DNA of 8,889 nucleotides from Actinomycetota bacterium (GCA_009918865.1 RGCY01000040.1:1-8889), one strand, 5' to 3'; counted from the stretch's first letter, positions 1-7,657 are shown. Notes: generated by a model from the letters alone, not told the origin. Translations and numbers: made by a program.

Positions 1-598
1 CAGCCGTCAAAACTCACGACTAGGAGTCAGTCATGGATGCTGTTAGTCAATCGTTCGGCCCTCACGTCTGGCTGCTCTACGTCGTGCTCTGCGGAGTGTC
101 TGCCGCGGCATGGTGGCTGGCGCAAAGTTCACGAAGGTGGCACCACTGCGTGGGTTGATGGTCACTCAAACCGCGCTGGCGCTCGTGGCATTTCTCCTGC
201 CATTGAGTCATCCTGGCTTAACGATGGCTGTTGTCATGTTTCTCAGTGGCCTAACAAATGGTCCGGCACATGTGTTCTACATGGAAACCGTGGATGCTGT
301 CCGTCCACCGGGAACTCAAGTGTCGTCATTGGCATTTCTGTGGACCATTGAAGGTTCGGTCGGCGCTTTAGGGTCAGCACTTGCTGGGAAACTTGTGACT
401 GCAACCAGCCCGTCAACAGTGATGGTCATCGCTGCGGCCTTCGCGGTGTTATCGCCTGCGGCGTACATCTTCGGCGCGAAGAATGTCCTGAAGCCCGCGT
501 TAGCCCCACCATCGGAACTACCCGGTGGTCGTCAAGATCACCACACTGCCGTTGAGCATGCGGCTCACACCGCGGCTGGCGAAACTCAGGAAGTCTGA
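1..598 (+). pseudogene. MFS transporter, C-terminal half, frame broken
   Basis: This stretch encodes the last five membrane segments (TM8-TM12) of a major facilitator superfamily permease. From 110 the frame reads hydrophobic segments around MVTQTALALVAFLLPL, GLTMAVVMFLSGLTNGP, SSLAFLWTIEGSVGALGSAL and VMVIAAAFAVLSPAAY. It ends with a hydrophilic His-containing tail and a TGA at 596-598. The segment before it (WLLYVVLCGVSAA) lies in another frame, opened by an ATG at 33 with AGGAG at 22-26. That frame stops after about 40 codons unless one base is restored near 105-109, where an extra G in the GCGGC run would give VSAAGMVAGAKF without a break. In the frame of ATG 33 a TAG lies at 21-23, and none of the three frames over 1-32 resembles TM7. 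The gene is therefore frameshifted, and either N-terminally truncated or broken a second time near the window edge. The substrate is unknown. A sequencing error is a real alternative to a true pseudogene. Confidence 0.7.
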
Positions 599-630
599 TT
601 TCACACCTGCTCGCCATTTCGCCAACGCAC

Positions 631-636
631 TAACCT
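631..636 (+). promoter_or_regulatory. Leaderless-type -10 box for the alpha/beta hydrolase
   Basis: The hexamer TAACCT fits the actinobacterial -10 pattern TANNNT. Its last base is 7 nt before the ATG at 644, which places the expected transcription start on or next to the A of the start codon. No Shine-Dalgarno sequence is visible upstream, and no clear -35 box is seen. The same arrangement precedes nadE and the PAP2 gene in this window. Confidence 0.5.
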
Positions 637-643
637 TGTGCGC

Positions 644-1432
644 ATGGGTGGCTATTACTCCATTCGCGGTCGTGACCTATGGGTGGAAGACCGGGGTGGA
701 CGCTCGGTGCGCGAAGGAACTCCCCCATTGCTACTCCTGCACGGTGGCCTTGACCACAGCGGCACCTTGCTCACTGCATTCGATGACACCCTTCGACAGC
801 GCTTTCGCATGGTGGCCTTTGACAGAAGTGGCTGTGGTCGCTCGCCTGCGACGCAAGAGTGCTTCACAATTGCAGATAAAGCGGCCCAGGTCATCGGATT
901 CCTTGAGGAGTATGTGCGCGAACCAGCGCACGTCATTGGTTACAGCGATGGCGCCAATGCCGTGCTTGCAGTTGCCATCCAGCGCCCAGACTTGATGCAC
1001 ACAGCAGTCCTCATCGGCGGAAACTTCCATCACACGGGATTAATGCCTGGGGTGATGCCACCGCGTGAAAGTGTGGTGGAGTCCTACACAAACAGTGAGA
1101 CCGGACGGCTCAGCCCAGACGGCATCAACCAGGCCGCACTCAATGCCGCTGCCACGTGGGATATGTGGGCAACGCAACCCACGTTCACCGCCACTGATCT
1201 CGCCACCATCAATGTTCCGACTCTCGTGGCAATCGGTGATGATGAACCCATCAGTTTGCGGCACACCGTTGAACTCTACGAAGCGCTACCCATGGCACAA
1301 CTTGCCGTGATTCCTAATGCGTCCCACGCCATGCCGGTTGAACAACCGAAGCTACTCTCGCACATCATCACCGAGTTTCTCGCCGCTCCGCACGGTCGAC
1401 CGACGCAAAGTCCAATTCGTCGACGCCATTAG
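644..1432 (+). CDS. Alpha/beta fold hydrolase
   Basis: This is a 262-residue single-domain protein of the alpha/beta hydrolase superfamily, close to the usual length for the fold. The oxyanion-hole region is LLLLHGG (residues 29-35). The strand-turn VAFDRSGCGRS (58-67) follows. The nucleophile elbow is GYSDG with Ser101. The acid is probably Asp200 in IGDDEP, and the catalytic His is His228 in NASHAMP. The triad is therefore complete. A cap region lies roughly between residues 130 and 185. There is no signal peptide, so a cytoplasmic enzyme is expected. The substrate cannot be read from the sequence; such proteins include esterases, lactonases and C-C bond hydrolases. I chose ATG 644 over an in-frame GTG at 638 because a TANNNT box sits 7 nt upstream of the ATG and no ribosome site is present. 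It follows the broken MFS gene by 45 bp and is convergent with glnE. Confidence 0.85.
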   Translation: MGGYYSIRGRDLWVEDRGGRSVREGTPPLLLLHGGLDHSGTLLTAFDDTLRQRFRMVAFDRSGCGRSPATQECFTIADKAAQVIGFLEEYVREPAHVIGYSDGANAVLAVAIQRPDLMHTAVLIGGNFHHTGLMPGVMPPRESVVESYTNSETGRLSPDGINQAALNAAATWDMWATQPTFTATDLATINVPTLVAIGDDEPISLRHTVELYEALPMAQLAVIPNASHAMPVEQPKLLSHIITEFLAAPHGRPTQSPIRRRH

Positions 1433-1572
1433 GGGCCGTGTGCCACGCGCGTTCTACAAAAGCTGTCTACGCGTTTATAGTCGGTTCGCTCGATCACCTC
1501 ATGTGCGCGACTGCGCATTGGCGTCACCCCTGGTGCTAATCGCGTCGCGCCTAGGCAACTTCAACAGCAGAG
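1433..1572. other. Convergent intergenic gap between the hydrolase and glnE
   Basis: These 140 bp separate the stops of two converging genes. I see no gene, tRNA or repeat here. The best hairpin is TGCGC-GACT-GCGCA at 1504-1517. A weaker CACC-CCT-GGTG lies downstream at 1526-1534 or so. Neither is followed by a T-tract on either strand, so neither is a convincing intrinsic terminator. A short GC-rich hairpin without T-tract would be compatible with actinobacterial termination, but this is only a possibility. Confidence 0.4.
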
Positions 1573-4494
1573 TCACACGCGTCCGTAGAAGACTCGCTCC
1601 ATCACTGCGCGTGCACGTCGGCGCAATCTCAGATGCTCATCGCGCATCACTTGCGGACTTTCAGAACCCACCACATGCGTGAGAGAGAGCAAGGTTTGTG
1701 GGTCACTTGGGAACACATCACTGGCAACCCCCGTGAGAAGTACAAGCCGATTCCGAATTCTGGTGCACGCTTGCCATGCTTCCACCAAGATGCGTTCATC
1801 ACTGCCTGCAAGTAGCCCTGCTTGCGCCGCAGCTCGCAGCGCTTGGTCGGTTGATTGCGTGCGCAAACTCGTCATCGACCATCCGTGCTGCAGTTGGAGC
1901 AACTGTGCAATCCACTCAACGTCAGATAATCCACCTGGACCAAGTTTCAGATGTGAACTCGGCTCCACACCACGGGGCAGCCGTTCGGCTTCCACACGCG
2001 CCTTGATACGTCGAACTTCGCGCACAGCTGAGTCGTCGATGCCACCTTCTGGCCATCGCACACCAGCAATCATGTCCTCCCATAACGCACCCAGACGTAC
2101 ATCTCCTGCAATTGCCTTCGCACGCAACATCGCCTGGGCTTCCCACGGTGCTGACCACTGCGCGTAGTAGGCGGCATATGACGCCAAGGTTCGAGTCAGA
2201 GGTCCATTGCGACCTTCTGGTCGCAAATCAGCATCGAGTTCAATCAGCGGCTCGGGCGAAGGTGCCAGCAAAACAGCGCGTAGTTGTGCAATCACATCAA
2301 GTGCCGCGGACATTGCTTCTGATTCGTCGATGTCTAGAGGTTCATGAACGAATAAGACATCAGCATCCGAGCCGTACCCTAATTCGCCGCCACCAAGCCG
2401 GCCCACGCCAATCACCGCAATTGCTACCGGCAGTGAGCAATCGTGATTGGCTTGCCATTGCAGTTGCACCGCACGCAAAGTCGAATCAATGGTCACGGCC
2501 ATCACATCGCTGAGTGCCGCTCCGACCTCATCCACGTTAAGCAGGCCGAGCAGATCGGCGATGCCGATGCGCAACAGCTCCCGCCGACGCAAACTGCGAA
2601 TCACGAGCGCGGCATTGTGAACATCTTCATGACGACTAGTCGCGGCAGTGAAGTCCTCCTTCAACTGTGCGTGGTCACGCGGTCGCAGTTGTTCATCATC
2701 GGCCAACATGGAAACCGCTTCAGGCGAGTTCAACAGCAGTTCCGTGAGCCAGCGACTACTCCCCAAAACTTTCACCAGCCGCTCGGCGGCGGCGGATTCA
2801 TCTCTCAAGGTGCGCAAAAACCAATGTGTTTCACCCAGAGCCTCGCTGATGCGGCGAAATGCCAGGAGTCCTGCATCCGGCTGTGGTGACTGCGATAGCC
2901 ACAAAAGAATGACGGGAAGCAATGTGCGCTGAATGACTGCGCGCCGGCTCACGCCTTGGGCGAGGGCCTGCACATGCCGGGCGGCTGCATCAGGGTCAGC
3001 AAACCCGAGTGCTTCATATCTTTCTCGCGCTGCGGACTCACTCAGGCGAGCAGTGCCGGGTTCAAGACGCGCATACACGTCGAGCAATGGACGGTAGAAC
3101 AACTTCTCGTGTCTGCGTCGAGCATCAACAGCCACTGCGCGCCAACGTTCAAGTAACTCTTGCGCAGGATCGCGACCGAAACCCATCCCCCGACCAAGCC
3201 ACCGCAAGTCTGATTCAAGTTCGGGCAGCGTGTGAGTGCGTTGCAACCGACGCAACTGCAGTCGATGTTCGATTCCTCGCAAGAATCGATAAGTGTCAGC
3301 AAGCGTGGTCGCGTCTTCACGCCCAACGTAGCCGCCGGCAGACAACGCGGCTAGCCCGTCAAGGGTTCCGGATACGCGGAGAGTTTCGTCTTCAACACCA
3401 TGAACTAGTTGCAACAATTGCACACTGAACTCAACATCGCGCAATCCACCCGGGCCAAGTTTGATTTCGCGCGATGCGTCACCGTCAATTTCGGCTTCAG
3501 CTCGCTGTCGCAGGTGCCGCGCCTGTGCGATGTAACCTGGATGCTGACCAGCCGACCACACAAATCGTCGAGTCTGCGCCACAAATGCGGCGCCCGTGTT
3601 GATATCGCCACAAACTGCACGGGCTTTCAGCAGCGCTTGGAACTCCCACGGCTGTGCCCAGCGTTCGTAATAGTCAACATAACTCGACAGCGTGCGCACC
3701 AGCGCACCGCGCTTACCTTCCGGACGCAGGTTTGCATCAACTGTCCAGAGTTGGCCCTCCACACTCGGTTCAATGCAGATGTCCATCATGGTGCGGGCAA
3801 TGCGCGTGGCGACATCTAGTTGCTCAGGCTCGCAATCATCGGGGACGACGAAGACAACATCAACATCGCTGACATAGTTCAACTCTCTTGCACCGCACTT
3901 GCCCAGCGCAATCACGGCTGGTGCAACCACAGCCATGTTTGGCTGAGCACTCTGGTGTTGTTCAACGGCGATATGCCATGCCGCAGTGAGCGCCGCATCT
4001 GCAAGATCACTGAGTTGCTGCCAAGTCTGTTCAATTGGTTGGGCGTGCAGAACGTCACGCGCGACGACGGCAAGCAAGTGATGCCGGTATCGGCGGCGCA
4101 GTGCAGCAATCGCGTGGCTGGACCCGGCATCTGCCGCCTGCGCTGCGGCAGTCACATCGGTGCTTATGTTCTGCGCATCCCAAGACCAGTCATGTGCAGA
4201 CATCACGACATCGACGTCGTCCGGATGGCGCTGGAGATGGTCTGCAAACGCAGGGCTCGCCCCCAGCACTGCCATCAAGGCAGTCGTGAATGCGACATCG
4301 TCACATTGAGCCGCGATGCGGTCATGTGCAGCACACAACGACGCGAGTGCTGCCAATGCGGCATCTGGATCAGCAGCGCTGGGTAGCCCTGCCACGACTG
4401 CCTGAGTCGCGCTAGGAGTCAGGGGCTCTAGCAATACGGCAGCCGCCGCGGTGTCAAGAACCCCCGCGCGTGCTAACTCACCGGCTGTGGGCAT
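1573..4494 (-). CDS. glnE: Bifunctional glutamine synthetase adenylyltransferase/deadenylase
   Basis: GlnE attaches AMP to, and removes it from, a tyrosine of type I glutamine synthetase, switching the enzyme off or on with nitrogen supply. The 973-residue protein has the family's two nucleotidyltransferase halves. The N-terminal (deadenylylating) half has GKCGARELNYVSDVDVVF at 198-215, with Asp210 and Asp212 as metal ligands, then NLRPEG (255-260) and KLGPGGLRDVEF (345-356). The C-terminal (adenylylating) half has GRLGGGELGYGSDADVLF at 698-715, with Asp710 and Asp712, then DLRPEG (756-761) and KLGPGGLSDVEW (850-861). VSD in place of GSD in the first half is, from memory, also found in mycobacterial GlnE, so it is not a defect. 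Length matches actinobacterial GlnE (about 1000 residues). The start lies 3 nt after the glnA2 stop (TGA-CCA-ATG) with no Shine-Dalgarno sequence, which indicates translational coupling. The neighbouring GlnA lacks the modified Tyr, so the substrate is probably another GlnA. Confidence 0.96.
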   Translation of the reverse strand: MPTAGELARAGVLDTAAAAVLLEPLTPSATQAVVAGLPSAADPDAALAALASLCAAHDRIAAQCDDVAFTTALMAVLGASPAFADHLQRHPDDVDVVMSAHDWSWDAQNISTDVTAAAQAADAGSSHAIAALRRRYRHHLLAVVARDVLHAQPIEQTWQQLSDLADAALTAAWHIAVEQHQSAQPNMAVVAPAVIALGKCGARELNYVSDVDVVFVVPDDCEPEQLDVATRIARTMMDICIEPSVEGQLWTVDANLRPEGKRGALVRTLSSYVDYYERWAQPWEFQALLKARAVCGDINTGAAFVAQTRRFVWSAGQHPGYIAQARHLRQRAEAEIDGDASREIKLGPGGLRDVEFSVQLLQLVHGVEDETLRVSGTLDGLAALSAGGYVGREDATTLADTYRFLRGIEHRLQLRRLQRTHTLPELESDLRWLGRGMGFGRDPAQELLERWRAVAVDARRRHEKLFYRPLLDVYARLEPGTARLSESAARERYEALGFADPDAAARHVQALAQGVSRRAVIQRTLLPVILLWLSQSPQPDAGLLAFRRISEALGETHWFLRTLRDESAAAERLVKVLGSSRWLTELLLNSPEAVSMLADDEQLRPRDHAQLKEDFTAATSRHEDVHNAALVIRSLRRRELLRIGIADLLGLLNVDEVGAALSDVMAVTIDSTLRAVQLQWQANHDCSLPVAIAVIGVGRLGGGELGYGSDADVLFVHEPLDIDESEAMSAALDVIAQLRAVLLAPSPEPLIELDADLRPEGRNGPLTRTLASYAAYYAQWSAPWEAQAMLRAKAIAGDVRLGALWEDMIAGVRWPEGGIDDSAVREVRRIKARVEAERLPRGVEPSSHLKLGPGGLSDVEWIAQLLQLQHGWSMTSLRTQSTDQALRAAAQAGLLAGSDERILVEAWQACTRIRNRLVLLTGVASDVFPSDPQTLLSLTHVVGSESPQVMRDEHLRLRRRARAVMERVFYGRV

Positions 4495-4497
4495 TGG

Positions 4498-5835
4498 TCA
4501 CAGCACTGGCAGGTACCGATTGAGTTCGAACTCGGTCACCTGACGACGGTAGGCAGCCCATTCCGCACGCTTGTTGCGCAGAAAGAAGTCGAAAACATGC
4601 TCGCCAAGAGTTTCTGCGACTAGTTCACTGTCTTCCATCGCAGCAATTGCTCGACTCAACGACGTCGGTAGTGGGTCAATCCCAAGTGAGTGACGTTCGG
4701 CTTCAGTCAAACTCCACACATCATCTTCCGCCCCGGCCGGCAACTCATAGCCTTCTTCAATGCCCTTGAGTCCTGCGGCCAGCACCACTGCAAAAGCGAG
4801 ATACGGATTGCATGCAGCATCAATGGAACGCATCTCCACGCGCGTGCTCGTGCCTTTGTTCGGTTTGTACATCGGCACTCGAATGAGTGCACTGCGGTTG
4901 TTGTGACCCCAACACACATAAGCCGGCGCTTCACCGCCACCGATCAGTCGCTTGTAGGAGTTCACCCATTGATTTGTGACCGCTGTGATTTCGGGAGCGT
5001 GTTTTAGTAGTCCCGCAATGAATGAACGCCCCACCTTGGAAAGGTGGTACTGACCACTCGCGTCAAAGAATGCGTTGCGGTCACCTTCGAACAAGGAGAC
5101 GTGCGTGTGCATACCCGAGCCCGGGTGCTCTTCGAACGGCTTGGGCATGAATGTGGCATAGGTTCCTTGCTCGAGTGCAACTTCCTTCACGATGAGTCGG
5201 AAGGTCATGATGTTGTCGGCCGTTGTTAGGGCATCTGCATAGCGCAGGTCGATCTCCTGCTGACCAGGCGCGCCTTCGTGGTGACTGTATTCAACTGAGA
5301 TTCCCATCTGTTCCAACTGCGTGATGGCGGCGCGACGAAAATCTTGCCCAGCGCCATTGGGCGCGTGGTCGAAGTAACCAACCTCATCCACTGGCACTGG
5401 CTTCTGCCCACGCGCCGGTTGGTCTTTGAACAGGAAGAATTCAATTTCTGGGTGGGTATAGAACGTGAAGCCCATATCGCCGGCTTTGTTCAAGATGCGC
5501 TTGAGCACATGCCGGGGGTCGGCATAAGAAGGCGAACCATCAGGCATCGTGATGTCGCAGAACATGCGTGCTACACCTGGGCCTTCACCACGCAGCGGCA
5601 ACAACGCGAAAGTTGATGGGTCGGGTTTTGCAAGCATGTCGGACTCGTGCACGCGAGCGAATCCTTCAATGGCTGAGCCGTCGAAACCGATTCCTTCGGT
5701 GAAAGCCGACTCCAGCTCTGCCGGTGCAACCGACACACTCTTAAGCATGCCGAGCACATCAGTGAACCAGAGCCTGACAAAGCGAATGTCACGCTCTTCA
5801 ATGGTGCGTAGTACGAACTCTGTCTGACGATCCAT
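4498..5835 (-). CDS. glnA2: Type I glutamine synthetase family protein, GlnA2 type
   Basis: The 445-residue protein is a complete glutamine synthetase fold: N-terminal beta-grasp (about 15-100) and C-terminal catalytic domain (about 105-445). Visible motifs are FDGSAIEGF (51-59), HPEIEFFLF (128-136, Glu130 and Glu132), HHEGAPGQQEID (185-196, Glu187 and Glu194), MPKPF (230-234), GSGMHTHVSLF (239-249, His243), NSYKRL (292-297), NNRSALIRVP (312-321) and RVEMRSIDAACNPY (332-345, Glu334, Arg336). Metal and substrate residues all appear present. The loop that holds the adenylylated Tyr in GlnA1 reads EDDVWSLTEAE (370-380), with Trp374 instead. The sequence resembles mycobacterial GlnA2 throughout, including its MDRQ start. 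GlnA2 members may make glutamine or ligate glutamate to polyamines, and I cannot tell which. ATG 5835 is chosen over GTG 5841 because AGGA (5843-5846) is 7 nt upstream of the ATG but almost touches the GTG. It heads an operon with glnE. Confidence 0.93.
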   Translation of the reverse strand: MDRQTEFVLRTIEERDIRFVRLWFTDVLGMLKSVSVAPAELESAFTEGIGFDGSAIEGFARVHESDMLAKPDPSTFALLPLRGEGPGVARMFCDITMPDGSPSYADPRHVLKRILNKAGDMGFTFYTHPEIEFFLFKDQPARGQKPVPVDEVGYFDHAPNGAGQDFRRAAITQLEQMGISVEYSHHEGAPGQQEIDLRYADALTTADNIMTFRLIVKEVALEQGTYATFMPKPFEEHPGSGMHTHVSLFEGDRNAFFDASGQYHLSKVGRSFIAGLLKHAPEITAVTNQWVNSYKRLIGGGEAPAYVCWGHNNRSALIRVPMYKPNKGTSTRVEMRSIDAACNPYLAFAVVLAAGLKGIEEGYELPAGAEDDVWSLTEAERHSLGIDPLPTSLSRAIAAMEDSELVAETLGEHVFDFFLRNKRAEWAAYRRQVTEFELNRYLPVL

Positions 5836-5842
5836 GCCCACA

Positions 5843-5846
5843 TCCT
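5843..5846 (-). promoter_or_regulatory. Ribosome binding site of glnA2
   Basis: On the minus strand AGGA lies 7 nt before ATG 5835. It supports that ATG and argues against the in-frame GTG at 5841, which would leave only one base between the site and the start codon. Confidence 0.6.
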
Positions 5847-5857
5847 GCCGCGCGCGT

Positions 5858-5873
5858 GTTACGGCAAGGTTTC
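5858..5873 (-). promoter_or_regulatory. GlnR-like half-box upstream of glnA2
   Basis: The minus strand reads GAAAC, six bases, then GTAAC, 23 nt before the glnA2 start codon. GlnR, the nitrogen regulator of many actinobacteria, binds alternating GTNAC and GAAAC elements spaced by 6 nt. This pair has both elements and the right spacing, but in the b-then-a order found at the middle of a four-element site. The expected outer elements are not recognisable at 6-nt spacing on either side. It is therefore a partial match that could be chance. Confidence 0.3.
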
Positions 5874-5892
5874 ATGCTGGCAGATGTGACTG

Positions 5893-5919
5893 TGTTGCGT
5901 GCCACATCGACACGCAACA
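5893..5919. repeat. 9-bp perfect inverted repeat in the glnA2/nadE divergent region
   Basis: TGTTGCGTG (5893-5901) and CACGCAACA (5911-5919) are perfect reverse complements separated by 9 bp. The repeat lies between the divergent starts of glnA2 and nadE. Its right arm overlaps the candidate nadE -35 hexamer TCGACA (5908-5913). Arm length, spacing and position are typical of an operator for a dimeric regulator. I do not recognise the motif. A transcribed hairpin is less likely, because the expected nadE transcript begins downstream of it. Confidence 0.5.
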
Positions 5920-5928
5920 TGAGCGCGC

Positions 5929-5934
5929 TACGCT
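5929..5934 (+). promoter_or_regulatory. Leaderless-type -10 box for nadE
   Basis: TACGCT fits TANNNT and ends 6 nt before ATG 5941. A possible -35 element, TCGACA at 5908-5913, lies 15 bp upstream, which is rather short. There is no Shine-Dalgarno sequence before the ATG, so a leaderless transcript starting at the A of ATG is likely. Confidence 0.55.
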
Positions 5935-5940
5935 GCCCGT

Positions 5941-7602
5941 ATGCCCCTCGGCGACGCATCAGCGAGCCAGACTGCACTGCCACGTGTGGCCATGCTGCAA
6001 ATGAACAGCATCGTTGGAGCCGTTGACGCAAACTGCCAGCGCATCCTCACCGCCATGGCAGCGGTGGACCCTGCTGCTGACATCGTGCTACTGCCCGAAA
6101 TGGTGGTCACTGGTTATCCGCTCGAAGATTTAGCGCTACGACCTTCACTGCAACAAGCAAGCATCAAGGCTGTTCACTCACTCGCAGCCGCGTTGGCTGA
6201 ACGTGGGCATGGCCACCGGGCAGTTGTCATCGGACATGTGGGAGCAGCGCTGTCATTGGTCGGAGGTCGACCGGCTCCAACGAACTGCGCTTCCGTGTTG
6301 TTTCAAGGTGAGGTCATTGCCACCTATGCCAAGCGACACCTACCCAACTACGGCGTCTTTGATGAATACCGCAACTTCACACCGGGGTCAGACATCACCG
6401 TGTTCAACGTTGCTGGAGCCAAAGTCGGCATCGCGATTTGTGAGGACCTCTGGCAAGGCAGCGCCTTGATGGCTGAGTATCGAGCCGCTGGAGTGCAGTT
6501 GCTACTCGTTCCAAATGCCTCGCCATTCGAACGCGATAAAGATGATGCGCGCACGACCCTAGTTTCACAGCGAGCACGGGAGGTTGGCTGTCCGATTGTT
6601 TATGTCAACAGTGTCGGCGGTCAGGATGAACTCGTGTTTGATGGTGGTTCATTCGCCGTGGACGCACGCGGCATAGTGACAGCCCGAATGCCGCAATTCG
6701 CGGAGGCAAGCATCACTCTTGATGAACACCTGAGCGCACCACAAGCTCCTCCAACAGCAGACATCGAACAAGTGTGGAATGCCATTGTGCTGGGCATTAA
6801 AGACTACGTTCACAAGAACGGACGCACCTCCGTCGCGCTCGGAGTCTCAGGCGGAATTGATTCTGCACTCGTTGCCGCGCTGGCATGTGATGCTCTGGGG
6901 GCGAACAATGTGTATGGCGTGTCGATGCCGAGCCGCTTTTCCTCCGAGCACTCGCGAGATGACGCAGCCGAACTCGCACAACGCACCGGGATGCACATTC
7001 GCACAATTGATGTGGAACCCATGATTCAAGAGTTCACCGAGCGGCTGTCGTTAAAAGACCTTGCGGCCGAGAATGTGCAAGCACGGGTGCGTGGCACGAC
7101 CCTGATGGCGATTTCAAACAGCGAGGGCCATCTTGTGCTCGCCACGGGTAACAAGAGCGAGTTGGCGTGTGGGTACTCAACTGTCTACGGGGATACTGTC
7201 GGCGCGTTTGCCCCTATTAAAGATGTGTTCAAGGTGGATGTCTGGGCATTGGCGCGTTGGCGCAATGAGCATGCCGAGCGCACTGGACAAACTCCCCCAA
7301 TCCCAGTCAACTCCATTGAGAAAGAGCCGAGTGCAGAGTTGCGACCGGATCAACGCGACACCGACAGTCTGCCTGCCTACAACCTGCTGGACGCAGTCCT
7401 TGCGGCGTATGTGGAACGAGATGTGGACCCAGACTCGCTAGTGGCGTCGGGTTTCGACCAAGACTTAGTGAATCGAGTTGTCCTCATGGTGGACGCTGCA
7501 GAGTGGAAGCGCCGGCAGTACCCACCCGGACCGAAAGTCAGCCGACTCGCCTTCGGCCGTGATCGACGCCTGCCCATTTCAGCGCGACCCCCACACGGGT
7601 AG
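5941..7602 (+). CDS. nadE: Glutamine-dependent NAD(+) synthetase
   Basis: The enzyme makes the last step of NAD synthesis: nicotinic acid adenine dinucleotide plus ATP and an amide nitrogen from glutamine gives NAD. The 553-residue protein has two domains. The N-terminal nitrilase-type glutaminase (about 14-260) shows the Glu-Lys-Cys triad: Glu53 in LLPEM, Lys131 in YAKRHLPNYGVFDE and Cys167 in ICEDLW. The C-terminal ammonia-dependent synthase domain has the pyrophosphate-binding loop SGGIDS at 303-308. It also has the LATGNKSELACGYSTVYGD segment and a typical end, AFGRDRRLPI. It is shorter than the mycobacterial form of about 680 residues, but the short two-domain form is common. The start at 5941 is supported by the TANNNT box 6 nt upstream. 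It is divergent from glnA2, whose product class uses the same glutamine/glutamate pool. The reading frame looks intact. Confidence 0.95.
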   Translation: MPLGDASASQTALPRVAMLQMNSIVGAVDANCQRILTAMAAVDPAADIVLLPEMVVTGYPLEDLALRPSLQQASIKAVHSLAAALAERGHGHRAVVIGHVGAALSLVGGRPAPTNCASVLFQGEVIATYAKRHLPNYGVFDEYRNFTPGSDITVFNVAGAKVGIAICEDLWQGSALMAEYRAAGVQLLLVPNASPFERDKDDARTTLVSQRAREVGCPIVYVNSVGGQDELVFDGGSFAVDARGIVTARMPQFAEASITLDEHLSAPQAPPTADIEQVWNAIVLGIKDYVHKNGRTSVALGVSGGIDSALVAALACDALGANNVYGVSMPSRFSSEHSRDDAAELAQRTGMHIRTIDVEPMIQEFTERLSLKDLAAENVQARVRGTTLMAISNSEGHLVLATGNKSELACGYSTVYGDTVGAFAPIKDVFKVDVWALARWRNEHAERTGQTPPIPVNSIEKEPSAELRPDQRDTDSLPAYNLLDAVLAAYVERDVDPDSLVASGFDQDLVNRVVLMVDAAEWKRRQYPPGPKVSRLAFGRDRRLPISARPPHG

Positions 7603-7651
7603 ACACACGTGGGCACAGCGCGTTGCCACCACATCCACCTCTCGCACTGCC

Positions 7652-7657
7652 TACCCT
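7652..7657 (+). promoter_or_regulatory. Leaderless-type -10 box for the PAP2 gene
   Basis: TACCCT fits TANNNT and ends 6 nt before ATG 7664. The nearest -35-like hexamer, TTGCCA at 7623-7628, is 23 bp upstream, which is too far for a standard promoter. No Shine-Dalgarno sequence is seen. This box decides the start of the gene, because the same frame stays open far upstream into nadE. Confidence 0.5.

Noticed and set aside
207..212. Apparent loss of Gly in the first GSD motif of GlnE (VSD, in protein residues 207-212)
   Set aside because: The coordinates are residues, not bases. The same VSD-VD form is, from memory, normal in the deadenylylating half of mycobacterial GlnE, so it is not an inactivating change.
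37..351. 104-codon open frame overlapping the MFS fragment
   Set aside because: The translation is Cys/Ser/Gly-rich without family features, while the other frames carry clear MFS membrane segments.
1480..1500. GGTTCGCTCGATCACC resembling a tRNA T-arm
   Set aside because: No matching acceptor, anticodon or D-arm sequence can be laid out around it on either strand.
1504..1517. Hairpin TGCGC-GACT-GCGCA as transcription terminator between converging genes
   Set aside because: The stem is only 5 bp and no T-tract follows on either strand. It is described within the intergenic gap rather than called.
3820..4386. Long open frame antisense to glnE, and other plus-strand frames across 1676-4386
   Set aside because: The products show no recognisable domain, and the opposite strand encodes a full-length, motif-complete GlnE. 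Frames of this size are expected opposite such a gene.
7590..7613. CCCAC...GTGGG inverted repeat at the nadE end
   Set aside because: The stem is 5 bp with a 14-nt loop and no T-tract, so it is not supported as a terminator.
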